Source: Flavobacterium rivuli WB 3.3-2 = DSM 21788
GTDB taxonomy: Bacteria; Bacteroidota; Bacteroidia; Flavobacteriales; Flavobacteriaceae
Direction: 5' to 3'
Length of the DNA: 64,000 nt
Assembly (NCBI RefSeq): GCF_000378485.1
Contig: NZ_KB899966.1
Coordinates: 186,001-250,000 of the forward strand
Below the pieces are notes generated by a model. That model was not told the origin of the DNA. It saw nothing but the letters and a program-made list of their open reading frames with translations, and did not search any database. Positions within the stretch are counted from its first letter, which is position 1. Every line of letters starts with the position of its first letter. Made by a program: the position numbers and the translations under genes. This document shows, one piece after another, positions 9,343 through 19,020 of the stretch.

Positions 9343-10334
9343 TAAAAAAATAATTCAGGAAATGCCTGTTGTGGTTGCTGCTTTAGCAAATTAATTTTTA
9401 TAAACGAATTTATATACCCGGTACCATAGCCATAAAATTGTATAAAAACCGCTGCTACTGATAACAGACCCACTTTTACATTTTTATTGGCAACAGAAGA
9501 GAGCACAAATACCGCTGCGAAGTACAAAATATAAAGATAAAAGAAGAAATGCACATTAATTAACATTAGTATAAGAGAACCCGCAAGCCCTGCTATGAAA
9601 AATGACGGAAATAAAAATGTGATCTTTTTATACTCCGGATGCCATTTATCTAATATAGGCCTTGCCTTACCAAATTTATTAACCTGTATATAAAATTTAT
9701 CCCAGTTAATACGGCGTTTATGATATACGTAAGAGTCGGTAAAAAGCTTGGTTGTGTATCCTAACTTCCATAACCTGATAGACAAATCAGGATCTTCGCC
9801 GGGATGGATGTTACCAAAACCCTGCGAGGCAATAAATGCAGCTTTAGAAATACCCATATTGAAACTACGCGGCTGAAATTTCTCTATCGTCTCTGATTTT
9901 CCCCTTATGCCGCCGGTAGTAAGAAAAGATGTCATAGAAAAGTTAATGGCCTTTTGCACATCACTAAAAGAATTAAGCGCTCCATCCGGACCTCCAAAGC
10001 AATCAGTATATTGTGCTTCAAGGTTAATGTCTACGCTTTGCAAATATTGCGGGGGTATTATGCAGTCAGAATCAAGTATTATAAAATAGTCTCCCTGCGC
10101 CTTTTGCATACCATAATTACGGGAATCTCCCGGGCCGCTGTTAGGCTTAAAATAATACGATATATTTAGACTGCTATCATACTTTGCGATAACATCGCTA
10201 CATGGTACAGATGAACCGTCTTCTATAACCACCACCTCATAATCATTGGTATATACCTGCCTGGTAAGACTTTCTAAAAGTTCTTCAATTTCGTCCGGCC
10301 TGTTGTAAACGGGTATAATAAGAGAAAAAAACAT
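9342..10334 (-). CDS. Family 2 glycosyltransferase with C-terminal membrane helices
   Basis: This 330-residue protein has a GT-A fold with the opening FSLIIPVYNRPDEI, the metal-binding DSD (88-90), GPGDSRNYG and GEDPDLSIRLW (acceptor-side acidic motif). The last third contains hydrophobic segments (about 240-310), so it is anchored in the inner membrane. The sugar donor and acceptor cannot be inferred. It overlaps coaE by one base, but the two functions are unrelated. Confidence 0.85.
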   Translation of the reverse strand: MFFSLIIPVYNRPDEIEELLESLTRQVYTNDYEVVVIEDGSSVPCSDVIAKYDSSLNISYYFKPNSGPGDSRNYGMQKAQGDYFIILDSDCIIPPQYLQSVDINLEAQYTDCFGGPDGALNSFSDVQKAINFSMTSFLTTGGIRGKSETIEKFQPRSFNMGISKAAFIASQGFGNIHPGEDPDLSIRLWKLGYTTKLFTDSYVYHKRRINWDKFYIQVNKFGKARPILDKWHPEYKKITFLFPSFFIAGLAGSLILMLINVHFFFYLYILYFAAVFVLSSVANKNVKVGLLSVAAVFIQFYGYGTGYINSFIKINLLKQQPQQAFPELFF

Positions 10335-10370
10335 GTACAGTAATTTTTAACAAAGTTACTCTTTATAAAT

Positions 10371-10397
10371 AAAAAAGCCACCAAAAATTGGTGGCTT
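10371..10397 (-). terminator. Rho-independent terminator
   Basis: AAGCCACCAA (10375-10384) and TTGGTGGCTT (10388-10397) form a perfect 10-bp stem with an AAA loop. On the minus strand it is followed by a T-rich run. It sits after the T9SS protein gene (ends 10447) and before the glycosyltransferase start. Confidence 0.85.
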
Positions 10398-10446
10398 AGT
10401 TTGTAATAAAATTTTACTTTTTACTACGGTAATCTATAATAAGCTA

Positions 10447-13400
10447 TTAATTCTTTTTAATTACTTTAATAGTTTTAACAGCATTACCGGCAGTAACTTT
10501 TACTAAGTAAGTACCCTCTGCAAGCATAGAGGTATCTACTTTAGCATTAGTAGTATTAGGCTTTTGCTCATTTACCTGCTGGCCTAAAAGGTTAAATATT
10601 GCAACAGATGTAATATCTGAAGAATAAGTTAGGTTAAGCACATTGTTAACCGGGTTAGGATAGTAAGAGAACGATGCAAGATCAAACCCTTTACCACCAA
10701 GTATCTCCTCGATAGTTACAGCAAGAACCTCAGTGCTTGTACAGTTGCCTATAGTTTGAGTAGCATAGTACGTGTTACCTTCTACAAGCTGAGTACCTTC
10801 CGGTAGCGCAACACCTGCAATAGCGTCGCTCTCAGTTGCATACCATCTAACAGTCCCAGTAGCTGTTACTACAATATCTTCAATCGTAGCATCTGTAGCA
10901 GAAGCAACAGTAAAGCTTTGAGGAGATACACCCGTTGGTGCAGGAGTATTATTAATAGTTACAGTAAATATAGACTGGTTAGTACAGTTTGGCGTAGTGG
11001 CAGATGTTGCAAAAACATACAGGGTTGTAGTTTCTTCAATTAATGCACCGGCCTCAAGCATTGTGCCTGCACCATTGTTTTCTGTATAGTAATTACCATT
11101 AGTTAATGCCGGTAAAGTATATGTTCCACCACACTGTGTAACATCTTCGGGGTCATCAACCAGAACAGTTGTTAAAACAACAGTAACCGGAGTTCTAGTT
11201 TCGCTTTCGCAACCGTTAGCAGTTTGCGATGCATAATATATTTCACCATTTACAAGCGCAACATCATCTACTAATGCAATACCACCTGTAGCATTTTCAT
11301 ACCATTTAATATCTGTACCTGTAGCCATAAGTCCCGCAATAACGCCGGCACCACAAAATGTTTGTGTAGCATCGGCTACAGGAGCCTGCGTAGCTGCAAC
11401 AGTTATTACAGCCGTAGCAGTAACACTACAGCCAGACTCGTTTGCAGCACTAACAGTGTAAGTAGCGCTTTGGGTTAATTTTGCATATACAGTCTCTATA
11501 TCCTGTCCTGTATAAGCTATGGTTGCAGCCTCATCTGTAAATAAACCTGCAGCTGGTGTCCAGGTTACAACAGTGTCAAAACTATAGTTAAAGGTTACAT
11601 TAAATCTTTTAGGAGATAATGTACCTGAACCAGAGGTTAAATTGTTGTAATTAAACAGAGTGGTATTAGCACCAAGATCTGTATAATACGTTTTAGCATT
11701 ATTTACATTATCTGCACCTAAATGAGAAACACTTATAACAATGTTAGATACACCATCCCAAACATAAGGAGTTGTAAATGTAATAGTGTTTACACCTACA
11801 GCATGTGTATAAGTTGCCGGTCCGTAAACGGTTGTAAATCCGGTTTCGCTTAAATATGTCGTATTTGCAAATACTGCATTTTCTGTACTGCCCAATTTTA
11901 CAGTATAGCTATCGTTATTAGCAGCATCCCCTAAACTTGATATATTGTAAGCTATAGATGTTATGCTACCAGGCTGTAAACCCGCAGCAATAAGTTCTGC
12001 AGCAGTGTAAATTGTCTGGCTCTTGTAATTTACCCTCCTGTTAGAGAAAGCCGTAAGTTCTTCTGTATCTGTAGTCTGGGTTGTTGCAGTACCTACTGTA
12101 GCTGCACCATTAGCAGATGCTCCATTAATTGTAAGTGCTACTATTGCATCAGGGCAAACTGTTGGTGTAGCAGGAGTTACGGTAATTGCAGCTGGTAGTG
12201 TATTAACTGCAACCGTAATTTGCTCTACCGCCACACAGCCTGTAACAGCATCTGTTGCAGTAACAGTATAAGTTGTAGTTTCTGCAGGCGATACTATTTG
12301 AGACTCACCAGTAAGGTTAGTTCCCGGTGTCCATACATACGTATAATCATCATTATCGCTTGCAACAGAAAGTGTTGTGCTCTGCCCTTCGCAAATTGAA
12401 ACCGCTGTAGCGGCAACTTCAATCGCAGGTGCGCTTGTTACTGTAACTGTAACCGCTTCACGAGGCGACTGGCAAACACCATTACCATTAAATGTAAACT
12501 GTGGCCTTACAGAATAGGACTCCAGGTTAGATCCTGTAGTTGTACCACATATAGCACTTGCTGATGTAGCATCGGATACATGGAATTTAACCGTTGATAC
12601 GTACGATGTGTTATCTGTTTTCACAGTCCTGCTTAAAGTAGCAGTTGATGCAGCATTACCATGGCAAAACTCTACAAGAATATTTGATGTACCATCCCAG
12701 TTAAAAGGTGTTGTAAATGCAAAAGTATTTATTCCTGTAGTTGGCTGATATGTTGCACTTGTATAAACAGTTGCAAGGCCATTGTTACTAACAAAAGTTG
12801 TTAGCTGCGTAGCTGTAGTTGTACCGATTTTAATAGACAGATCGGTATTAGCAATAGAGCTTGTTGAAGTAACATTTAGAGCTATCGAATTTAAATTACC
12901 TGCTGTAATACCTGCACTTCTTAATTCCTGAGCTGTAATAAGGTGTTGCGTGTGATTATTGCTCCAGTTAGAATATAGCGGGTTAGAATATGTATCAGAT
13001 GTTGTTGCACCTGCACCCACCGCTACATTAGAATTTGATACAATTTGCGTTGCACTAACATAAAAATCTCTTGTGGCATTTACCGATGGCGATGCAAATG
13101 GGCTGCCTGATCCAATAAAGTTTCCGTTTACAGGAGCATCATACCAGTATAGTAGTCCGCTATTAGTAGCTGTAGCAGTAAGCTGTGCAGGTCCTTCTCC
13201 ACATACTGTTGCATCATTAGCAGTAACTATTTCAGGATAGTCGCAAAGCGTAGTAAATGTAGCCACTGGTGCCCATACACTTGTACCATTTGTAGTACCA
13301 CAATTACCTCTTACCCATACATAATATGTAGTTGAAGGCTGTAAACCTGATAAACCGGTAGTTACGCCTGTTGCTGTTGCATTAGCTACAGTCTCTGCTG

Positions 13401-14961
13401 TAGGCGCAACATTGCTTGTAGAATAATAAATTTGATATCCTTCAGATGGTACTGTACCCGGCGCTGTCCATGAAAGGGTAGCCGCAGCTTTGCCTATAGC
13501 CGAAACCTGTACTGCACTTGGTGGTAAACATGATGGCGATACATCTACTGTGATATCATCTACAAATAACCTGTTCCTGTCGGTAATAGAATATACATTA
13601 AAGCCAATGTAGTATACTCCCGTTGATGATGGCGTAAAATCGATAGTATTTGTAATTGGTGTTGTATTATTTACAATATTGCTATGATTTGCTAATTCTG
13701 TAGTCATGCTTGTAGCAATATTAGCAGTACCATAAGACACCCTTAGCCTTTCTACATAAGTAGTACCTCCATTATTACCATACTTATATGTTAACCTGTA
13801 AGATACTCCGGCCGTTAAATTTAAACCACGGGTATAAAACCATGCATTTGCAGGGTTATTGCTGTTATAAGTATAATTAAGTACTTTACTTGTAAACCCG
13901 TTTCCGGCTGGGCTGTATGTTGTCCAGTTATTACCGTTACCCACGTTTTGAGATGTAGTACAACCTGGCAATGCAGGCGTTGTAGCTGATTCAAAATTTT
14001 CAGAATATGGGATGCCTGTAGCTTCACATGGAGTTGTAAATGTTATAGATGGTGTCCAGGTGCTAAAATTTTCTCCGCAACTGCTTCTTACCCAAACATA
14101 ATATTGTGTGTTTGCTGTTAAGCCCGTTATAGTGGCTGTAGTACCTGTAGTAACCGGCGTACCCTCTGTTGTAGCAGTGGGTGCGGTGTTATTTGTTGAA
14201 TAGTAATACTGATATCCAGATGACGGAGCAGTAGACGGAGCCGTCCATACAACCGTTGCCGTGGTTGAAGTTGATCCGGAAAATGTTAAGCCTGTGGGCG
14301 CAAAACATGATGGTGGTGCCGTTAAAATAAATCGCGCCTGTGGTTTAAAATCATTAGCAGTATCTGTATCCTCATTGCAAAGTGCATCTTCATCTGAAAC
14401 AACAAACCTGCTGCTATCATCTGCCGTGCCGTATACAAAAACCTGTCCGTACGGATCGTCAAAGTCTGCTTCGCCATAACAAACATCAACAAGTATGTTA
14501 CTTGTACCGTCCCATACAAATGGTGTGGTTAATGTAAACATATTATACCCACCTACAGACGTGTAGTTGCCGCTATAAACTTCTGTGAGGGCTGCATTAT
14601 TATGCGTAGCAGAATTTGTAGCTGTAGTTTGCGCTAACCTGATTTTATAGTTAGGCAAAGTAACCACAGAGGGTGTTGCTACATTCCAGCCGAACTGGCT
14701 AATAGTACCTGTTGCCCCACCGGCAGCAGTAATTTCTGCAGCTGTGTATACAACCTGGTAATGCATGTATGCATAATAGCTGTTTACCGGTCCAAGCCCG
14801 CTACCGGAGTCTGCCACAGATACTTCTGTGCCAGATCCTAACGTAACTGTTTGTGCAAATGCATTTGTACCCACAAGTACAAAAAGCATCATAAAGCTGG
14901 CTATCCATTGCTGAGGTTGGCGCCATTGCTTTTGCAAAATTTCTAAAGTAGATTTTTTCAT
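10447..14961 (-). CDS. Giant T9SS-secreted protein with fibronectin type III domains
   Basis: This 1504-residue protein has a signal peptide (cleavage likely after A36, NAFA|QT). It contains two clear fibronectin type III domains, each after a cysteine-proline linker (about 215-315 and 475-575; TGLTANTQYYVWVRSSCG and SGLQPSTTYYVWVRGNCG). Several beta-sandwich/Ig-like repeats share a WDGTSNI core, found at least four times. A type A T9SS sorting domain closes it (SYYPNPVNNVLNLTYSS to VIKKN, about 1430-1504). It is therefore exported and probably surface-attached as an adhesin or matrix protein. No catalytic domain was seen. It is monocistronic, with its own terminator. Confidence 0.9.
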   Translation of the reverse strand: MKKSTLEILQKQWRQPQQWIASFMMLFVLVGTNAFAQTVTLGSGTEVSVADSGSGLGPVNSYYAYMHYQVVYTAAEITAAGGATGTISQFGWNVATPSVVTLPNYKIRLAQTTATNSATHNNAALTEVYSGNYTSVGGYNMFTLTTPFVWDGTSNILVDVCYGEADFDDPYGQVFVYGTADDSSRFVVSDEDALCNEDTDTANDFKPQARFILTAPPSCFAPTGLTFSGSTSTTATVVWTAPSTAPSSGYQYYYSTNNTAPTATTEGTPVTTGTTATITGLTANTQYYVWVRSSCGENFSTWTPSITFTTPCEATGIPYSENFESATTPALPGCTTSQNVGNGNNWTTYSPAGNGFTSKVLNYTYNSNNPANAWFYTRGLNLTAGVSYRLTYKYGNNGGTTYVERLRVSYGTANIATSMTTELANHSNIVNNTTPITNTIDFTPSSTGVYYIGFNVYSITDRNRLFVDDITVDVSPSCLPPSAVQVSAIGKAAATLSWTAPGTVPSEGYQIYYSTSNVAPTAETVANATATGVTTGLSGLQPSTTYYVWVRGNCGTTNGTSVWAPVATFTTLCDYPEIVTANDATVCGEGPAQLTATATNSGLLYWYDAPVNGNFIGSGSPFASPSVNATRDFYVSATQIVSNSNVAVGAGATTSDTYSNPLYSNWSNNHTQHLITAQELRSAGITAGNLNSIALNVTSTSSIANTDLSIKIGTTTATQLTTFVSNNGLATVYTSATYQPTTGINTFAFTTPFNWDGTSNILVEFCHGNAASTATLSRTVKTDNTSYVSTVKFHVSDATSASAICGTTTGSNLESYSVRPQFTFNGNGVCQSPREAVTVTVTSAPAIEVAATAVSICEGQSTTLSVASDNDDYTYVWTPGTNLTGESQIVSPAETTTYTVTATDAVTGCVAVEQITVAVNTLPAAITVTPATPTVCPDAIVALTINGASANGAATVGTATTQTTDTEELTAFSNRRVNYKSQTIYTAAELIAAGLQPGSITSIAYNISSLGDAANNDSYTVKLGSTENAVFANTTYLSETGFTTVYGPATYTHAVGVNTITFTTPYVWDGVSNIVISVSHLGADNVNNAKTYYTDLGANTTLFNYNNLTSGSGTLSPKRFNVTFNYSFDTVVTWTPAAGLFTDEAATIAYTGQDIETVYAKLTQSATYTVSAANESGCSVTATAVITVAATQAPVADATQTFCGAGVIAGLMATGTDIKWYENATGGIALVDDVALVNGEIYYASQTANGCESETRTPVTVVLTTVLVDDPEDVTQCGGTYTLPALTNGNYYTENNGAGTMLEAGALIEETTTLYVFATSATTPNCTNQSIFTVTINNTPAPTGVSPQSFTVASATDATIEDIVVTATGTVRWYATESDAIAGVALPEGTQLVEGNTYYATQTIGNCTSTEVLAVTIEEILGGKGFDLASFSYYPNPVNNVLNLTYSSDITSVAIFNLLGQQVNEQKPNTTNAKVDTSMLAEGTYLVKVTAGNAVKTIKVIKKN

Positions 14962-15100
14962 AAAATAATGTGTTATTAATCTACTAAAACTATAGAAAAT
15001 AGCATCGTGCTTAACAAAATGTTGTAAAATTACTGCTTACGCAACTATTTTGTTAAAACATAATGCTCAAATAAGATGGAATGTGAAAAAAATGAATTGT

Positions 15101-15136
15101 AAGCATTAAATTTATGTTAACATAAATTTAATGCTT
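15101..15136. repeat. Perfect 36-bp palindrome
   Basis: The left half AAGCATTAAATTTATGTT and its exact reverse complement meet with no spacer. The site lies between the fabV terminator and the T9SS gene (minus strand, 140 bp before its start). It could be a cruciform or a dyad operator. There is no T tract, so it is not an obvious terminator. Confidence 0.9.
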
Positions 15137-15168
15137 GTTAGAAAAATAATGGTTTTAACTACTTTAAA

Positions 15169-15193
15169 TAAAAAAAGCCCCTAACAAGGGGCT
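15169..15193 (-). terminator. Rho-independent terminator of fabV
   Basis: AGCCCCT (15176-15182) pairs with AGGGGCT (15187-15193) over a 4-nt loop. In the minus direction the stem is followed by a run of seven or more T. It lies 45 bp after the fabV stop. Confidence 0.9.
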
Positions 15194-15237
15194 AAATGTT
15201 ATATTTATGCAATGACTTGCATTAATTGGGTTAAAAA

Positions 15238-16428
15238 TTAGTCAAGACTATCTATTTTAACCATTTCGTTAGAATCTTTGTTATAATCTAGACCTTGAAT
15301 ATCAAAACCAAACAAGTTGTAAAAATCTTTACGATAACCTTCAAGATCGCCTATTTCGGCAAGGTTTTCTGTTGTTGCCTGTGTCCATAATGCTGCAACT
15401 TTTTCCTGTATATCATCACGCATTTCCCAGTCGTCTATACGAATCCTGCCTTTGTCATCTACAGGTACTTCGCTTCCCGCATAAAGCCTTTCGGAATAAA
15501 GGCGCTGAATTTGCTCAATAGTTCCTTCATGTACTCCTTCTTCTTTCATTATTTTATACAATAACGAAATATAAAGAGGTATAACCGGTATGGCAGAGCT
15601 TGCTTGTGTAACTAATGCTTTATTTACAGATACATAAGCTTTACCATCAATATCTTTTAGGCTGTCTGTAATTTCAAATGCTGTTGCTTCAAGGTGGTCT
15701 TTAGCACGGCCAATAGTTCCTTTTCTGTAAACTGCCTCTGTAAGTGAAGGCCCTATATAAGAATATGCAACAGTTGTTGCGCCCGGAGCTAAAAGGTTTT
15801 CTGCTTTTAGTGCATCAATCCACATAGCCCAGTCTTCTCCTCCCATCACCGCAACAGTATTTTCTATATCACCTTCCACTGCTGGTTGTATAGAAATATC
15901 TGATACTTTACCTGTATGAAAATCTACTGTTTTGTTAGTAAACACACCTCCTATAGGCTTTAGAACCGAACGGTGTAATACACCTGTTTCCGGATGCTGG
16001 CGTACTGGTGATGCAAGGCTGTAAATAACAAGGTCTACCTGTCCAAGATCGGCTTTTATAAGGTCTAAAGTTTGTTGCTTTATTTCTTTAGAAAATGCAT
16101 CACCATTTATGCTTTTTGCATAAAGGCCTGCTTTGTGCGCTTCTTCCTCAAAAGCAGCTGAATTATACCAGCCCGGTGAAGCTGTTTTACCTTCTACAGG
16201 TGGTTTTTCAAAGAAAACTCCTATAGTAGCCGCGTTGCTGCCAAAGGCACTTGTAACCCTCGATGCAAGGCCAAATCCTGTTGAAGCGCCTATTACAAGC
16301 ACTTTTTTTGCGCCATCTATAGCACCTTTAGATTTTACATATTCAATTTGGTTTTTAATGCTTTGTGCTGCACCTTCAGGGTGGGCAGTAAGGCATATAA
16401 ATCCTCTCATTCTGGGTTCTATGATCAT
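15238..16428 (-). CDS. fabV: Trans-2-enoyl-CoA/ACP reductase FabV
   Basis: FabV reduces the trans-2 double bond of enoyl-ACP (or enoyl-CoA) with NADH in fatty-acid elongation. The 396-residue protein begins with the family's MIIEPRMRGFICLTAHPEGA, has the dinucleotide motif GASTGFGLASR (48-57) and the Y-x8-K active pair Y234/K243 in EAVYRKGTIGRAK. Length fits the family (about 400). It has its own promoter inside the recN tail and a terminator after it. FabV enzymes are known to be much less triclosan-sensitive than FabI; whether fabI is also present lies outside the window. Confidence 0.95.
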   Translation of the reverse strand: MIIEPRMRGFICLTAHPEGAAQSIKNQIEYVKSKGAIDGAKKVLVIGASTGFGLASRVTSAFGSNAATIGVFFEKPPVEGKTASPGWYNSAAFEEEAHKAGLYAKSINGDAFSKEIKQQTLDLIKADLGQVDLVIYSLASPVRQHPETGVLHRSVLKPIGGVFTNKTVDFHTGKVSDISIQPAVEGDIENTVAVMGGEDWAMWIDALKAENLLAPGATTVAYSYIGPSLTEAVYRKGTIGRAKDHLEATAFEITDSLKDIDGKAYVSVNKALVTQASSAIPVIPLYISLLYKIMKEEGVHEGTIEQIQRLYSERLYAGSEVPVDDKGRIRIDDWEMRDDIQEKVAALWTQATTENLAEIGDLEGYRKDFYNLFGFDIQGLDYNKDSNEMVKIDSLD

Positions 16429-16468
16429 AATTTAAGGTATATCTTTATTGGTAAATATTTTTGCGGAA

Positions 16469-16498
16469 CAAATATAGCCCGATTTTTTAGTTAAGCAA
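16469..16498 (-). promoter_or_regulatory. fabV promoter (TTG-N19-TATATTTG)
   Basis: On the minus strand TTG (16498-16496), a 19-bp spacer and TATATTTG (16476-16469) match the Bacteroidota consensus TTG-N19-TAnnTTTG exactly. Transcription would begin near 16462, about 34 nt before the fabV start. The -33 element overlaps the end of recN. Confidence 0.8.
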
Positions 16499-18139
16499 TG
16501 CCCGTGCATGATTAAGCGCAGAGTCGCTTACATCTTTGCCCGAAAGCATCTCGGCAATTTCCCTTACGCGCTCATCATGGGTAAGCAGTTTAAGTTCAGA
16601 TACTGTGTTATCTCCTTGGGTAGTTTTAAACACTTTATACTGCCTGTCGCCTTTTGCGGCTATTTGTGGCAGGTGGGTAATGGCCATAACCTGCATCTGT
16701 TGGCTCATGTTTTTCATGATGTCACCCATTTTATTAGCAATTTCTCCCGAAACCCCTGTATCTATCTCATCAAAAATAATACTTGGCAGCTTACTGTAAT
16801 TAGCAAGCACTGCCTTTACAGCGAGCATAATACGGGACATCTCCCCACCGGAGGCTACTTTCTTCATCAACCCAAAATCTGTTCCTTTATTACCAGAGAA
16901 TAACAGGCTCATCTGGTCTTTGCCATTGTTAAAATAGCTTTCTGTTACTGCAACTTCAAACTTAAAGCGTGCATTGGGCATACCAAGCTGGCTAAGTATT
17001 GCTGTAATTTTTTCGGTTAAAACAGGTATCGCTTTTTGCCTGGCTTCGTATAACTTAGCAGCAGTACCATCGGTTATGGCTTTAGCTTTTTCAGCCTCAT
17101 CTTCCTGTTGTTTAATAGCATCGTCTATATTTTCTACAAGTACAACTTTACTTTCGAGCTCTTCCTGAATTGTCAATAAATCAGCCACTGTTGCCGCCTG
17201 ATGCTTTTTTTGCAGGGCATAAATAAGCTGTAACTTCTGGTTAACACGCTCCAGTTCGGCCGGGTCGTCAGCGAGTTTTTCATAACCTTCGGCAAGGCTG
17301 CCGGTAATATCGTCAAGCTCTATAACAAGGCTTGATACCCTTTCGTAATATCCTGCATATTCAGCCGAAAGGCTACTTATTTTTTGCAATGAATTTTTTA
17401 TGTCTTTCAGGTTTTGCAGTGCCCCTAACTGTTCTTCATTGGCTATGGCCAATGCCTTAGCTACAGATTCTTTAATGAATTCTACATTGCTAAGCATTTC
17501 CAGTGACTCTTCCAGTTCTTCCTGCTCCCCTGCTTTCAGGTTAGCAGTAACCAGTTCCTGTAGCAAAAATGCATTGTAGTCCTGCTCTTTAGAGAGTGAT
17601 GCCTTCTGGTCCTGTAATTTTTTTAGCTTAGATAGTACCTCTTTGTACAGGGTATACTGTTTTTTATAGGTAACAAGCAAGTTATTGTTACCTGCAACGG
17701 CATCCAGTATCTGCATTTGGTATAGTTCGTCGCTAAGCTCGCGGGTTTGCTGCTGGGAGTGTATATCTATAAGATATTCTCCCAGTTGTTGCAGTTCCTG
17801 TAAGTTAATAGGAGTATCATTTACAAAGGCACGCGATTTACCCGACGGTAATATTTCACGGCGAATGATAGTCGTATCTTCATAATCCATATCATTTTGG
17901 GCAAAGAATTCATTGAGCTGGTAATCGCCAATATTAAAGTGGGCTTCTACCATACACTTTTGTTCTTTGTCTTTAAGCGATGTAAGGTCGGCACGATTGC
18001 CCAGCACAAGGCCAAGCGCTCCTAAAAGGATAGATTTACCGGCACCGGTTTCTCCTGTTATGGTAGAGAAACTGCCGGAAAAATCGATATGGAGTTGCTC
18101 TATAAGAGCAAAATTTTTAATATGTAATGTTTGCAGCAT
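16487..18139 (-). CDS. recN: DNA repair protein RecN
   Basis: RecN is an SMC-like ATPase that acts at double-strand breaks. The 550-residue protein has the N-terminal head with Walker A GETGAGKS (29-36), a long central coiled coil (about 150-370) and the C-terminal head with the ABC signature ASGGEMSRIMLA and the Walker B region IIFDEIDTGVSG. Length is normal. It is transcribed from its own consensus promoter and read toward fabV. Confidence 0.96.
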   Translation of the reverse strand: MLQTLHIKNFALIEQLHIDFSGSFSTITGETGAGKSILLGALGLVLGNRADLTSLKDKEQKCMVEAHFNIGDYQLNEFFAQNDMDYEDTTIIRREILPSGKSRAFVNDTPINLQELQQLGEYLIDIHSQQQTRELSDELYQMQILDAVAGNNNLLVTYKKQYTLYKEVLSKLKKLQDQKASLSKEQDYNAFLLQELVTANLKAGEQEELEESLEMLSNVEFIKESVAKALAIANEEQLGALQNLKDIKNSLQKISSLSAEYAGYYERVSSLVIELDDITGSLAEGYEKLADDPAELERVNQKLQLIYALQKKHQAATVADLLTIQEELESKVVLVENIDDAIKQQEDEAEKAKAITDGTAAKLYEARQKAIPVLTEKITAILSQLGMPNARFKFEVAVTESYFNNGKDQMSLLFSGNKGTDFGLMKKVASGGEMSRIMLAVKAVLANYSKLPSIIFDEIDTGVSGEIANKMGDIMKNMSQQMQVMAITHLPQIAAKGDRQYKVFKTTQGDNTVSELKLLTHDERVREIAEMLSGKDVSDSALNHARALLN

Positions 18140-18164
18140 AAGGATTTAAAGTGCAATAGCAGCA

Positions 18165-18193
18165 CAAATATAGTGTTTTAAGAAGTATTGCAA
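18165..18193 (-). promoter_or_regulatory. recN promoter (TTG-N18-TATATTTG)
   Basis: On the minus strand TTG (18193-18191), an 18-bp spacer and TATATTTG (18172-18165) fit the Bacteroidota sigma consensus. The predicted start of transcription is near 18158, about 20 nt before the recN ATG. The rest of the 294-bp gap to 18434 shows nothing else I can name. Confidence 0.78.
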
Positions 18194-18433
18194 AGCCACG
18201 ATACAGACTAATTTTTCATAAAATTTACCCTTTGAAAACCCTTTTAAATTAAATGTTTAGTAAGCTTGCTACATAAAGGTGTATAAAAAACACCCATACT
18301 ATACAGAACTACATTGCATTAAATTTATTTTTTAAGGCTTGCAACTTTTATAACTAATTTCGTTATTTTCGCTTTTTACAATTATTTTAACGTAGCAACG
18401 TTATTTATGCTACTAACCATTTAACCGCACATT

Positions 18434-18961
18434 ATGGAATTTGAAAGTTTCCTGCAAATTGTTTTCTCTGTTGTACCATCAATAATAGTGGGTGCTGTTG
18501 CTTACTATTTCTTTAAAATGCATACTGAAAATGAAGAAGGCCGTCGCCGTTACCTTATACATAAAGAAGCCCAGAAGACAGCTTTGCCACTACGTTTACA
18601 GGCTTACGAACGGCTGTCGTTATTTTTAGAACGTATAGACCCTGCAAAACTACTTATACGTATCACACCGCAGTCTAACAATAAACATGACTATGAAGAC
18701 TATGTAATTGCACAGGTAGAGCAGGAATACGAACATAACCTTACCCAGCAAATTTATGTATCGGCAGAATGCTGGAATATTATTACCACTGCCAAGAATG
18801 CCACTATACAAACAATACGCAAGACCAATATGAGCGAACGTGTAGATACTGCAAACAAATTGCGCGAAGTTATGCTTACCGACCTGTTTGACAAACAAAG
18901 CCCAAGCAGCATTGCCCTTGCCCACTTAAAAAATGAGGTATCAGAACTTTGGTCGGAATAA
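18434..18961 (+). CDS. Membrane-anchored protein of unknown function
   Basis: This 175-residue protein has one N-terminal membrane helix (about 8-27), then a charged, mostly helical cytosolic part rich in Glu, Lys and Arg (TENEEGRRRYLIHKEAQK, QAYERLSLFLERIDP). No catalytic motif was seen. I recall similar uncharacterised proteins in Bacteroidota but cannot name a function. It stands alone, with a clear terminator 28 bp after its stop. Confidence 0.8.
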   Translation: MEFESFLQIVFSVVPSIIVGAVAYYFFKMHTENEEGRRRYLIHKEAQKTALPLRLQAYERLSLFLERIDPAKLLIRITPQSNNKHDYEDYVIAQVEQEYEHNLTQQIYVSAECWNIITTAKNATIQTIRKTNMSERVDTANKLREVMLTDLFDKQSPSSIALAHLKNEVSELWSE

Positions 18962-18988
18962 CTTAAAATAATTTATCTTTATACTTAA

Positions 18989-19016
18989 AAGGCATCTTTA
19001 CAGATGTCTTTTTTTT
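18989..19016 (+). terminator. Rho-independent terminator
   Basis: AAGGCATCT (18989-18997) pairs with AGATGTCTT (19002-19010; one G.U) over a TTAC loop, followed by a T run to 19016. It ends the transcript of the preceding anchored-protein gene. Confidence 0.88.
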
Positions 19017-19020
19017 ATAA

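Noticed and set aside
14261..14479. Open frame on the plus strand inside the T9SS gene
   Set aside because: It is an antisense shadow of a repetitive, low-complexity coding region; no start signal or motif.
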